NCBI GenBank assembly: GCA_023263825.1
Contig: JALQUJ010000100.1
Location: 1-6,518 of the forward strand
Direction of reading: 5' to 3'
Origin: Porticoccus sp.
Lineage (GTDB): Bacteria > Pseudomonadota > Gammaproteobacteria > Pseudomonadales > Porticoccaceae
Length of the DNA: 6,518 nucleotides
Part shown: positions 1 through 5,275 of the stretch, piece by piece
How positions within the stretch are numbered: the first letter of the stretch is position 1
Layout: the number at the start of each line of letters is the position of its first letter
Position numbers and translations under genes: made by a program
Notes under the pieces: generated by a model
Seen by the model: only the letters and a program-made list of their open reading frames with translations
Databases searched by the model: none
What the model was told of the DNA's origin: nothing

Positions 1-1
1 C

Positions 2-91
2 CAAACTGAACCGAGGTTGATGTATGCCATCGGCTTTTTCATCTCGCTTTTTGTTTTCCTGATAATGGGCAAAACAAAGACCGGACAATAA
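2..91 (+). CDS. C-terminal end of an unidentified membrane protein (partial)
   Basis: The frame is open from the left edge and ends at TAA (89-91), followed directly by an in-frame TAG. The visible 29 residues contain one hydrophobic segment (YAIGFFISLFVFLIMG) followed by a short basic tail KTKTGQ, as in the last transmembrane helix of an integral membrane protein. It converges on pssA. In Pseudomonas the msrPQ (yedYZ) genes lie near pssA, and an 'EP-x-x-Y' residue pattern before the last helix is loosely reminiscent of MsrQ. That is only a guess from context, and the fragment is too short to name. No start codon is visible. Confidence 0.55.
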   Translation, partial: QTEPRLMYAIGFFISLFVFLIMGKTKTGQ

Positions 92-419
92 TAGTTACGC
101 GAATTCTCCCTGTGACGGGAAAGATTTGCAAACAAGAATAACTAATTAAAAAAGACTATATGTATTGAAAAAGAATAGATGCCCCTCAGGGCAGAAGTAG
201 CAGACGAGTATAACCACAACGAGATGAAATCACCTGTTGTGCGGAAGCCTTGTGCATAAAAAATGTATACATAGGTACTTTGTTCGTCATTAAAAGTGTT
301 AGCCGTCAAACTCAACGCTGTTATTCAAACAGGTTTTACCGGTTTTGCCAAGTACTACCATAAGCCTTGCATAACAGCATCCTTCTATAACAGCCCCTAT
401 TAAAAGCCTACAACACCGC
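92..419. other. Intergenic gap between convergent genes, no gene recognised
   Basis: This 328-base AT-rich stretch separates the left-edge gene from the 3' end of pssA. I find no convincing ORF, tRNA or rRNA. A short inverted repeat TGCCC-CTCA-GGGCA lies at 180-193. Read on the minus strand it is followed by a broken T-rich stretch, so it could be a weak pssA terminator, but it is about 230 bases past the pssA stop. The octamer ATAACAGC occurs at 371-378 and 387-394, and its complement at 317-324. Their meaning is unknown. Confidence 0.5.
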
Positions 420-1244
420 CTATGCAGGCCTGACTTTTCGCCATCCCCATACCAAAGGTGCCGACAATACATAAGCTAATGCCAGAAAAAATAGAATTCT
501 GGGGGGGTCAATCGTCACAATAATCAATGCCATGACCACAGAAAAAATGACCACGAAAGGAACCCTGCCTTTCAAGTCCACACTCTTAAGGCTGTGATAA
601 CGAAAACCAGATACCATCATCAAACCCGAAAATGCTGTGATCACTGCAGCAATCAATGCAAATTCTGTCGTGTATTCAATTTCTAAACCACTCCAAACCA
701 TTCCAGCCACCAATGCAGCAGCAGTAGGGCTGGCCAGGCCAATAAAATAACGTTTATCAACAATATCAACCTGTGTGTTAAACCTTGCTAACCTCAATGC
801 AGCACAGGAAGCATAAATAAATGCTGCAGCCCAACCAATACGACCAACCTCATTGAGTATCCAACTAAATGCCACAACCGCTGGCGCAACACCAAAGGAA
901 ACCATATCCGACAAACTATCGTATTGAACACCAAACTCACTGGATGTGTGTGTCATTCGAGCCACAGTTCCATCAAGCCCATCAAAAATCATGGCCACAA
1001 AAATGGCGATAGCTGCAGCCTCAAACTTACCATCCATACCCGCTAAAATTGCGTAAAACCCAGCGAACATGGCCCCTGTGGTAAATAAATTTGGCAGAAG
1101 GTAAATTCCTCTATGCGGTGTTTTCTCATGTAATAAGTGATCATGCTCTTCAGCTTGGCCTGCCGATTCACGAGAAATATTAGGATCATCCCCATTTATA
1201 TCTGCTTCTGGCTTTGAATCATTATTATTATCGGCATCAACCAT
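420..1244 (-). CDS. pssA: CDP-diacylglycerol--serine O-phosphatidyltransferase (phosphatidylserine synthase)
   Basis: An inner-membrane enzyme that transfers a phosphatidyl group from CDP-diacylglycerol to L-serine, giving phosphatidylserine, the precursor of phosphatidylethanolamine. The 274 residues carry the complete CDP-alcohol phosphotransferase signature D88-G-L-D91-G92-T-V-A95-R96, then G105, D109 and D113, with the family's exact spacing. The metal- and CDP-binding aspartates are all present. The block around residues 135-157 (RIGWAAAFIYASCAALRLAR, then FN) is typical of the integral-membrane (type II, Bacillus-like) PssA family rather than the E. coli PLD-type enzyme. A hydrophilic acidic extension (residues 1-43) precedes HRGIYLLPNLFT, where family similarity begins. 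About six to eight hydrophobic segments follow. The start ATG has only a weak purine-rich GAG upstream. It is last in the ilvI-ilvH-ilvC-pssA order, but a terminator lies between it and ilvC. I see no convincing promoter in 1245-1326, so a separate promoter is inferred rather than seen. Confidence 0.95.
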   Translation of the reverse strand: MVDADNNNDSKPEADINGDDPNISRESAGQAEEHDHLLHEKTPHRGIYLLPNLFTTGAMFAGFYAILAGMDGKFEAAAIAIFVAMIFDGLDGTVARMTHTSSEFGVQYDSLSDMVSFGVAPAVVAFSWILNEVGRIGWAAAFIYASCAALRLARFNTQVDIVDKRYFIGLASPTAAALVAGMVWSGLEIEYTTEFALIAAVITAFSGLMMVSGFRYHSLKSVDLKGRVPFVVIFSVVMALIIVTIDPPRILFFLALAYVLSAPLVWGWRKVRPA

Positions 1245-1326
1245 ATTGGATTCTCGATCTCTATACTTAAGGCTGTTCGTACTACTTTTACTAAAGCTGG
1301 CTATTAAACACTAAAGGGTAAGACAA

Positions 1327-1352
1327 AAAAACCGCGCCGTAGCGCGGTTTTT
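1327..1352 (-). terminator. Intrinsic terminator after ilvC
   Basis: A perfect 11-base inverted repeat (1327-1337 with 1342-1352; core ACCGCGC/GCGCGGT, loop of 4) is flanked by an A run on the left, which reads as a U run on the minus transcript. It lies 44 bases past the ilvC stop and about 80 bases before the pssA start. The flanking T bases on the other side make it potentially bidirectional. It should end most ilvIHC transcripts and reduce co-transcription of pssA. Confidence 0.9.
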
Positions 1353-1396
1353 CAAGCACTTATTTTAATCAATAAATGCGATCATGGAAGACCCGT

Positions 1397-2413
1397 TTAG
1401 TTTTTCTCTTTGTCTACCAGCTGATTCGCTGTAATCCAAGGCATCATAGAACGCAACTTTGCACCAGTCTGCTCAATGGGGTGGGCTGCATTGTTGCGAC
1501 GGTAGGCCGTCATAGAAGGATAATTCATGGCACCTTCTGTCACGAACATTTTTGCATACTCGCCATTTTGAATGCGTTTTAGCGCATTGCGCATCGCAGC
1601 ACGAGACTCGTCATTAATAATCTCAGGGCCAGTCACATACTCACCATACTCAGCATTGTTAGAGATTGAGTAGTTCATGTTGGCAATGCCACCTTCGTAC
1701 ATCAAATCAACGATGAGCTTCAGCTCATGCAGGCATTCGAAGTAGGCCATTTCAGGTGCATAGCCAGCTTCAACCAATGTTTCAAAGCCTGCTTTAACCA
1801 GTTCAACAGTTCCGCCACAAAGTACCGCTTGCTCACCAAACAAGTCCGTTTCAGTTTCATCTTTGAAGGTGGTTTCGATAATGCCGGTACGACCGCCGCC
1901 TACACCGCTGGCATAGGACAATGCTACATTTTTAGCGTTACCAGAAGCATCCTGGAAGATAGCAACCAAATCAGGAATACCGCCACCTTTGGTAAATTCG
2001 CTACGAACGGTATGACCTGGTGCTTTAGGTGCAATCATGATCACATCCAAATCAGCACGGGGTACAACCTGATTGTAGTGAATGGCAAAACCGTGGGCAA
2101 AGGCTAAGGTACAACCCTGCTTGATGTTCGGCTCAATTTCATTTTTGTACAATTGAGATTGGAACTCATCAGGTGTCAGAATCATTACAAGGTCTGCACC
2201 AGCAACAGCTTCTGGAACATTTTTAACTGCCAAGCCAGCGGCTTCAGCTTTAGCCGCAGAAGCAGAACCTTCACGCAAGCCGACCGTTACATCCACACCA
2301 GAGTCTTTCAAATTCAGCGCATGGGCGTGTCCCTGGGAACCATAACCAATAATTGAAACCTTCTTGCCCTGAATAATGGAAAGGTCACAGTCTTTGTCAT
2401 AATAAACTTGCAT
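1397..2413 (-). CDS. ilvC: Ketol-acid reductoisomerase (NADP+), class I
   Basis: Cytosolic enzyme of branched-chain amino acid synthesis. It isomerises and reduces 2-acetolactate or 2-aceto-2-hydroxybutyrate to the dihydroxy acids using NADPH and Mg2+. From the ATG at 2413 it has 338 residues, the usual length of the short class I form. The N-terminal Rossmann domain shows GYGSQG (23-28), and R47, S50 and S52 are placed for binding the NADPH 2'-phosphate. AHGF carries His107. The C-terminal knotted domain has the metal and substrate residues D190, E194, E226, E230 and S251. The frame stays open 26 codons further upstream to a TTG at 2491, but the family N-terminus MQVYYDKDCD and an AGGTGA ribosome site fix the start at 2413. 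It follows ilvH after a 130-base gap and is closed by the hairpin at 1327-1352. It uses the product of the IlvIH enzyme encoded just upstream. Confidence 0.98.
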   Translation of the reverse strand: MQVYYDKDCDLSIIQGKKVSIIGYGSQGHAHALNLKDSGVDVTVGLREGSASAAKAEAAGLAVKNVPEAVAGADLVMILTPDEFQSQLYKNEIEPNIKQGCTLAFAHGFAIHYNQVVPRADLDVIMIAPKAPGHTVRSEFTKGGGIPDLVAIFQDASGNAKNVALSYASGVGGGRTGIIETTFKDETETDLFGEQAVLCGGTVELVKAGFETLVEAGYAPEMAYFECLHELKLIVDLMYEGGIANMNYSISNNAEYGEYVTGPEIINDESRAAMRNALKRIQNGEYAKMFVTEGAMNYPSMTAYRRNNAAHPIEQTGAKLRSMMPWITANQLVDKEKN

Positions 2414-2543
2414 GTTTTCACCTATATTTTTAAATCTAAAATCAATGAATGAACAGGTAACTCTTAATGCCAGGATCCTAAGAATTACCAATTAATAAAA
2501 AAATAAATTGTTTGCGTTCATATTACTTGTACATTCTTTGTAC
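2414..2543 (-). other. ilvH-ilvC spacer, AT-rich
   Basis: This is a 130-base gap in the ilv cluster. Immediately after the ilvH stop is a small inverted repeat GTACA-N5-TGTAC (2529-2543), followed by a T-rich stretch on the minus strand and the ilvC ribosome site. I see no well-matched -35/-10 pair, no strong terminator and no ilvY gene or recognisable operator. The reading frame of ilvC is open through 2491, and its translation would be rich in Val, Ile and Leu, but it lacks a ribosome site. A weak internal promoter cannot be excluded. Confidence 0.4.
2418..2423 (-). promoter_or_regulatory. Ribosome binding site of ilvC
   Basis: On the minus strand this reads AGGTGA, 4 bases before the ATG at 2413. 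It decides the start codon, because no such site precedes the TTG at 2491 that opens the longer in-frame extension. Confidence 0.75.
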
Positions 2544-3035
2544 TTATAAACGCAAAGATTTTTCGCCCCGAGCCAAACCAGAAACACCGGTTCTAACCAG
2601 CTCGAGGATATCCGCATCACCAATGGCCTGGATAAAAGCGTCGAGTTTATCACTATTGCCTACAATCTGTACTGTATAAGCATGCATATTCACATCAACA
2701 ATCTGGCCACGGAAAATATCAACGCAGCGTTTAATCTCTGCACGCTGTGAATCATTGGCTTTTACCTTAAGCAACATCAATTCGCGTTCGATGTGCGGGC
2801 CTTCTGTTAAATCGACCACTTTGACTACATCAATCAGTTTGTTCAGGTTCTTAGTAATTTGCTCTATGACCTGATCATTACCATGGGTCGTCAACGTCAA
2901 ACGGGATAACGTCTGATCCTCTGTAGGAGCAACAGTCAAAGTATCGATGTTATATCCACGCTGGGAGAACAGACCTACCACCCGAGAAAGAGAGCCCGGT
3001 TCATTTTCCAATAATACTGAAATTATCCTTCTCAT
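2544..3035 (-). CDS. ilvH: Acetolactate (acetohydroxyacid) synthase small regulatory subunit
   Basis: Regulatory subunit (IlvH, also called IlvN) that activates the catalytic subunit and confers feedback inhibition by valine. It has 163 residues, the same length as E. coli IlvH. The N-terminal ACT domain (about 2-77) begins RRIISVLLENEPGSLSRV and contains N11, G14 and N29, positions known in E. coli IlvH to matter for valine binding, so valine sensitivity is expected. A C-terminal ALS small-subunit domain follows (about 83-157, with IFRGQIVDV and SGLARG). The ATG overlaps the ilvI stop by one base (TGATG), with GGAG 8 bases upstream inside the end of ilvI (3044-3047), which favours translational coupling and balanced subunit synthesis. 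No key residue is missing. Confidence 0.97.
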   Translation of the reverse strand: MRRIISVLLENEPGSLSRVVGLFSQRGYNIDTLTVAPTEDQTLSRLTLTTHGNDQVIEQITKNLNKLIDVVKVVDLTEGPHIERELMLLKVKANDSQRAEIKRCVDIFRGQIVDVNMHAYTVQIVGNSDKLDAFIQAIGDADILELVRTGVSGLARGEKSLRL

Positions 3036-4774
3036 CAGGTGCGCTCCGTTTTACTCAACCACATATCCCGCATGGAGCCGTTAGGGGCAACATGCATGGG
3101 ATAAACGTGCTCTGAGCGGTCCACACAAATATCCATAAATACAACTCGATCCTTCAGGCTAAAACACTCAGCCATTTTTTCTTCCAATTCATCAAAATGA
3201 GTCACTTTTATACCTACATGACCATAGGATTCTGCTAGTTTTACAAAATCCGGTAGTGAATCTTCATAAATACTTGAAGAATAACGACTGCTGTATTGCA
3301 TGTCCTGCCACTGGCGAACCATACCCAAGGCCTGGTTGTTCAAGTTAATAATTTTTACCGGCAAACCGTATTGGGTACAGGTAGACAGCTCCTGAATACA
3401 CATTTGGATACTACCTTCCCCCGTCACACAGGCTACATCAGCACCAGGATTTGCCAATTGCACACCCATGGCTGCTGGCAAACCAAAACCCATGGTTCCC
3501 AAACCACCGGAGTTGATCCAACGGCGTGGCTTGTTAAATAAGTAGTATTGCGCAGCAAACATCTGGTGCTGGCCTACATCCGAGGTAACAAACGCATCAC
3601 CACCCGTGACATTAAACAATGACCGAATCACATCCTGAGGCTTAATGATATTTCCTTCGCTCGCATCATGGCGTGGCTTGGTGTAAATACCATGACGGTC
3701 ACGCCATTCATTAATCTGCACCCACCATTCAGCAATCGCAGTTTCATCCTGTGAGTCATCACTACTATCAAGCTGATCAATCAATTCCTGCAACACCCTG
3801 TCACAAGGACCAACAATGGGAATATCGGCCGCTATCGTTTTAGAAATAGACGTGGGATCTATATCAACATGAATGATTTTTGCAGATGGGCAAAATTTGT
3901 CCGTAGTGTTCGTCACCCGATCATCAAAACGTGCGCCAACGGCCAAAATTACATCGGCATGGTGCATGGCGGTATTAGCTTCAAATGTACCGTGCATGCC
4001 CAGCATGCCAATAAACTGATCATCTGTGCCAGGATAGGCTCCCAGTCCCATTAAGGTGTTGGTCACGGGAGCATTCAAACTTTTGGCAAGCTCTATCAGC
4101 TGGGAAGATGCATCACCCAAAACTACACCGCCGCCACTGTAAATAACGGGGCGTTTGGCTCCTAGTAGTGTCTTAACTGCTCTTTTTATTTGTCCAGCAT
4201 GCCCTTTTACCGTCGGCTGATAAGAGCGAATTTTGATTTTTTCAGGGTATTCATAAGGCACTCGATGATTCGGCGCCGTAACATCCTTAGGTATATCAAC
4301 AACCACAGGACCAGGGCGACCTGAACCTGCAATAAAAAATGCTTTGGCAATGGTTGCTGCAATTTCGGTGGCATCTTTTACCAGAAAACTGTGTTTAACA
4401 ATGGGACGTGAAATACCCACCATATCTGTTTCCTGGAAGGCATCATCACCAATTTTTTCACGGGGAACCTGACCAGAGATAACGACCATTGGGATAGAAT
4501 CCATATAGGCAGTTGCTATACCAGTAATTGCATTCGTCGCACCGGGGCCAGAAGTTACTAATACAGCACCGACTTCTCCCGTGGAGCGAGCGTGACCATC
4601 CGCTGCATGGGTTGCAGCCTGCTCATGACGAACAAGAATGTGTTGAACATCCGATTGTTGAAACAACGCATCATAGATATGCAGCGCCGCACCACCAGGA
4701 TAGCCCCATAGGTACTTCACACCTGCATCCTTAAGTGCACGAACGACGATTTCACCGCCAGACAGTAATTCCAC
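3035..4774 (-). CDS. ilvI: Acetolactate (acetohydroxyacid) synthase large catalytic subunit
   Basis: ThDP-, FAD- and Mg-dependent enzyme (IlvI, also called IlvB) joining pyruvate to a second pyruvate or 2-oxobutyrate, the first common step of valine, leucine and isoleucine synthesis. The frame is open from a TTG at 4789, but the family N-terminus MELLSG starts at the GTG at 4774, which has GAGGG at ideal spacing. That gives 579 residues, close to the 574 of E. coli IlvI. Domains in order are the ThDP pyrimidine-binding domain (about 1-165) with GYPGGA and the catalytic glutamate E51 in RHEQAA, the central FAD domain (about 190-325), and the ThDP pyrophosphate domain (about 385-540). In the last, the metal motif reads GEGS (452-455) rather than GDGS and is followed by LNN (478-480). 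The C-terminus HVYPMHVAP...MWLSKTERT matches E. coli IlvI. It is first gene of the ilv operon, behind a long leader. Confidence 0.97.
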   Translation of the reverse strand: MELLSGGEIVVRALKDAGVKYLWGYPGGAALHIYDALFQQSDVQHILVRHEQAATHAADGHARSTGEVGAVLVTSGPGATNAITGIATAYMDSIPMVVISGQVPREKIGDDAFQETDMVGISRPIVKHSFLVKDATEIAATIAKAFFIAGSGRPGPVVVDIPKDVTAPNHRVPYEYPEKIKIRSYQPTVKGHAGQIKRAVKTLLGAKRPVIYSGGGVVLGDASSQLIELAKSLNAPVTNTLMGLGAYPGTDDQFIGMLGMHGTFEANTAMHHADVILAVGARFDDRVTNTTDKFCPSAKIIHVDIDPTSISKTIAADIPIVGPCDRVLQELIDQLDSSDDSQDETAIAEWWVQINEWRDRHGIYTKPRHDASEGNIIKPQDVIRSLFNVTGGDAFVTSDVGQHQMFAAQYYLFNKPRRWINSGGLGTMGFGLPAAMGVQLANPGADVACVTGEGSIQMCIQELSTCTQYGLPVKIINLNNQALGMVRQWQDMQYSSRYSSSIYEDSLPDFVKLAESYGHVGIKVTHFDELEEKMAECFSLKDRVVFMDICVDRSEHVYPMHVAPNGSMRDMWLSKTERT

Positions 4775-4782
4775 TGTACAAA

Positions 4783-4787
4783 CCCTC
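4783..4787 (-). promoter_or_regulatory. Ribosome binding site that decides the ilvI start
   Basis: On the minus strand this reads GAGGG, 8 bases before the GTG at 4774. It lies inside the longer TTG-initiated frame, so the TTG at 4789 cannot use it. The stop codon TGA of the leader ORF (4786-4788) overlaps its first bases, so a ribosome finishing the leader ORF would stand directly on this site. Confidence 0.75.
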
Positions 4788-4884
4788 AAAAATTAAAACA
4801 CCACAACACTGGCACTATCCATAAGCAATACCCTAAAAAAGGGTATAAGCCCACCAAAAGGACTAAACCACACCGCTGTGACAT
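4786..4884 (-). CDS. Putative branched-chain-rich leader peptide of the ilv operon
   Basis: A 32-codon ORF from ATG (4884-4882) to TGA (4788-4786), directly upstream of ilvI and within its likely leader transcript. It contains 7 Leu, 4 Val and 1 Ile (12 of 32), including the run L7-V-L-L-V-G-L13, read by codons TTA, GTC, CTT, TTG, GTG, GGC, TTA. A second cluster is W22-I-V-P-V-L. Such runs of the end-product amino acids are the hallmark of leader peptides that control ilv operons elsewhere. From residue 7 onward it is hydrophobic and aromatic-rich, so a small membrane peptide is an alternative. No clear Shine-Dalgarno precedes the ATG, but it overlaps the stop of an upstream ORF (TGATG), and its own stop lies in the ilvI ribosome site. 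Seen directly: the ORF and its composition. Inferred: that it is translated and regulatory. Confidence 0.55.
   Translation of the reverse strand: MSQRCGLVLLVGLYPFLGYCLWIVPVLWCFNF
4828..4846 (-). repeat. ATACCC/GGGTAT hairpin with a U-run loop inside the leader ORF
   Basis: On the minus strand AUACCC pairs with GGGUAU around a UUUUUUA loop. It begins at codon 13 of the branched-chain-rich ORF, so a ribosome stalled on the LVLLVGL codons (4846-4866) would cover its 5' arm. The same CCC can alternatively pair with GGG at about 4850-4852 just before the U run, a weak terminator-like fold. A switch between the two is an inference. Confidence 0.4.
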
Positions 4885-4889
4885 CACAG
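4876..4889. repeat. Palindrome CTGTGA-CA-TCACAG over the leader ATG
   Basis: A perfect inverted repeat with 6-base arms and 2-base spacing. The half-sites look like CRP/Vfr half-sites (TGTGA/TCACA), but the spacing is 2 instead of 6, so a CRP site is not supported. In RNA it can form CUGUG-AUGU-CACAG, which places the start codon of the branched-chain-rich ORF in the tetraloop. Confidence 0.5.
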
Positions 4890-4991
4890 GTCTGCAAATG
4901 CAATAAGCAACCGATTTATGGTGGTCGGTGCTTCAGGCCTATGGGTAGACAAGCCTGTTCTGGATGCCCAGCAAACGCTGTTTACGTTCAC
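4884..4991 (-). CDS. Upstream ORF 2 in the ilv leader, uncertain
   Basis: A 35-codon frame from GTG (4991-4989) to TGA (4886-4884). Its stop overlaps the ATG of the branched-chain-rich leader ORF, and its start overlaps the stop of the preceding 15-codon ORF in a GTGA motif. The C-terminal residues NRLLIAFADL contain Leu-Leu-Ile, but the rest has no obvious bias. There is no Shine-Dalgarno. I list it only because the chain of overlaps would allow coupled translation into the leader peptide. It may equally be chance in a structured RNA. Confidence 0.2.
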   Translation of the reverse strand: MNVNSVCWASRTGLSTHRPEAPTTINRLLIAFADL

Positions 4992-5035
4992 TTGGCGAGC
5001 CGGTTAGATACCAGCGCGCGAGTAGCTCGAAACAT
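4988..5035 (-). CDS. Upstream ORF 1 in the ilv leader, uncertain
   Basis: A 15-codon frame (MFRATRALVSNRLAK) that begins about 11 bases after the predicted transcription start. The A of its ATG is the last base of the 5' arm of the 5018-5041 hairpin and the rest lies in the loop. The ribosome site is poor (GAG right next to the ATG). The peptide is basic and not branched-chain-rich. It may be an unused ORF. Confidence 0.18.
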   Translation of the reverse strand: MFRATRALVSNRLAK

Positions 5036-5041
5036 ACTCGC
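5018..5041 (-). repeat. Perfect 7-bp hairpin at the start of the ilv leader
   Basis: GCGAGTA (5018-5024) and its complement TACTCGC (5035-5041) enclose a 10-base loop. It is the first and strongest stem in the leader RNA and starts a few bases after the predicted transcription start. It could stabilise the 5' end or control access to the first ATG. Confidence 0.6.
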
Positions 5042-5052
5042 AGAAGCCCCAA

Positions 5053-5081
5053 ACTATAGGGCCTTCATGACATTTAGTCAA
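5053..5081 (-). promoter_or_regulatory. Sigma70-type promoter of the ilvI operon
   Basis: On the minus strand TTGACT (5076-5081) and TATAGT (5053-5058) are separated by exactly 17 bases. Each matches five of six consensus positions. The predicted start is near 5046. No other pair upstream of ilvI matches as well. Confidence 0.7.
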
Positions 5082-5194
5082 GTCGTCAGCCCTTTAGGTA
5101 AGATGTCAAAAGATAGATTTTCTTGCAAAATCCAACCATTACCACAAAAAACACCCCCTTCTAGGCTATCATCCTACTAGCTCAGGCTGTATTT

Positions 5195-5224
5195 TTGCTA
5201 GCCAATGCTCAACATCTGCATAAT
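5195..5224 (+). promoter_or_regulatory. Possible promoter of the DUF4124-type gene
   Basis: TTGCTA (5195-5200) and CATAAT (5219-5224) with an 18-base spacer match four and five of six consensus positions. Transcription would start about 45 bases before the ATG at 5276. The promoter is divergent from that of ilvI. Confidence 0.4.
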
Positions 5225-5275
5225 AAATCCGCTATGATGGTAACAACTATGCACTGTAATTATGGGTTCACAGAC

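Larger units (their letters stand above)
4775..5046 (-). promoter_or_regulatory. ilvI: Structured 5' leader of the ilvI operon
   Basis: About 270 bases lie between the predicted transcription start and the ilvI GTG, far longer than a simple leader needs. Read as RNA on the minus strand it holds a succession of hairpins: 5018-5041 (7 bp), 4999-5015 (6 bp with one GU), 4969-4980 (4 bp), 4934-4957 (5 bp, a bulge, then 3 bp closing CCCA), 4910-4929 (5 bp), 4876-4889 (5 bp, tetraloop) and 4828-4846 (6 bp). The last part carries the branched-chain-rich ORF. A weak hairpin runs into the T stretch at 4835-4840, and another GU-rich one precedes the T-rich bases at about 4788-4798. Neither is a strong terminator. 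I recall that RNA motifs named ilvB-OMG and ilvH have been described upstream of such genes. I cannot tell whether this is one of them. Confidence 0.5.

Noticed and set aside
180..193. Terminator for pssA or the left-edge gene
   Set aside because: Only a 5-bp stem, far from either stop codon and without a clean T run.
1727..2107. + strand ORFs inside ilvC (also 1376-1582 and 2153-2356)
   Set aside because: Antisense shadows of a clearly conserved gene with no ribosome sites or domains.
3296..4734. + strand ORFs inside ilvI (3296-3541, 3869-4054, 4528-4734)
   Set aside because: Antisense shadows of the catalytic subunit gene.
4876..4889. CRP/Vfr-type binding site
   Set aside because: The half-sites match, but they are 2 rather than 6 bases apart and lie downstream of the promoter.
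5104..5109. Second promoter from the perfect TTGACA upstream of ilvI
   Set aside because: No acceptable -10 hexamer at 16-18 bases. The TTGACT at 5076-5081 has one.
4878..5180. 100-codon + strand ORF opposite the ilv leader
   Set aside because: GTG start without a ribosome site, no recognised domain. It lies antisense to the hairpin-rich leader and across the ilvI promoter. A structured RNA on the minus strand explains the region better.
5195..5275. N-terminal extension of the DUF4124-type protein
   Set aside because: The 27 extra residues precede a complete signal peptide that begins at 5276 and would overlap the likely promoter.
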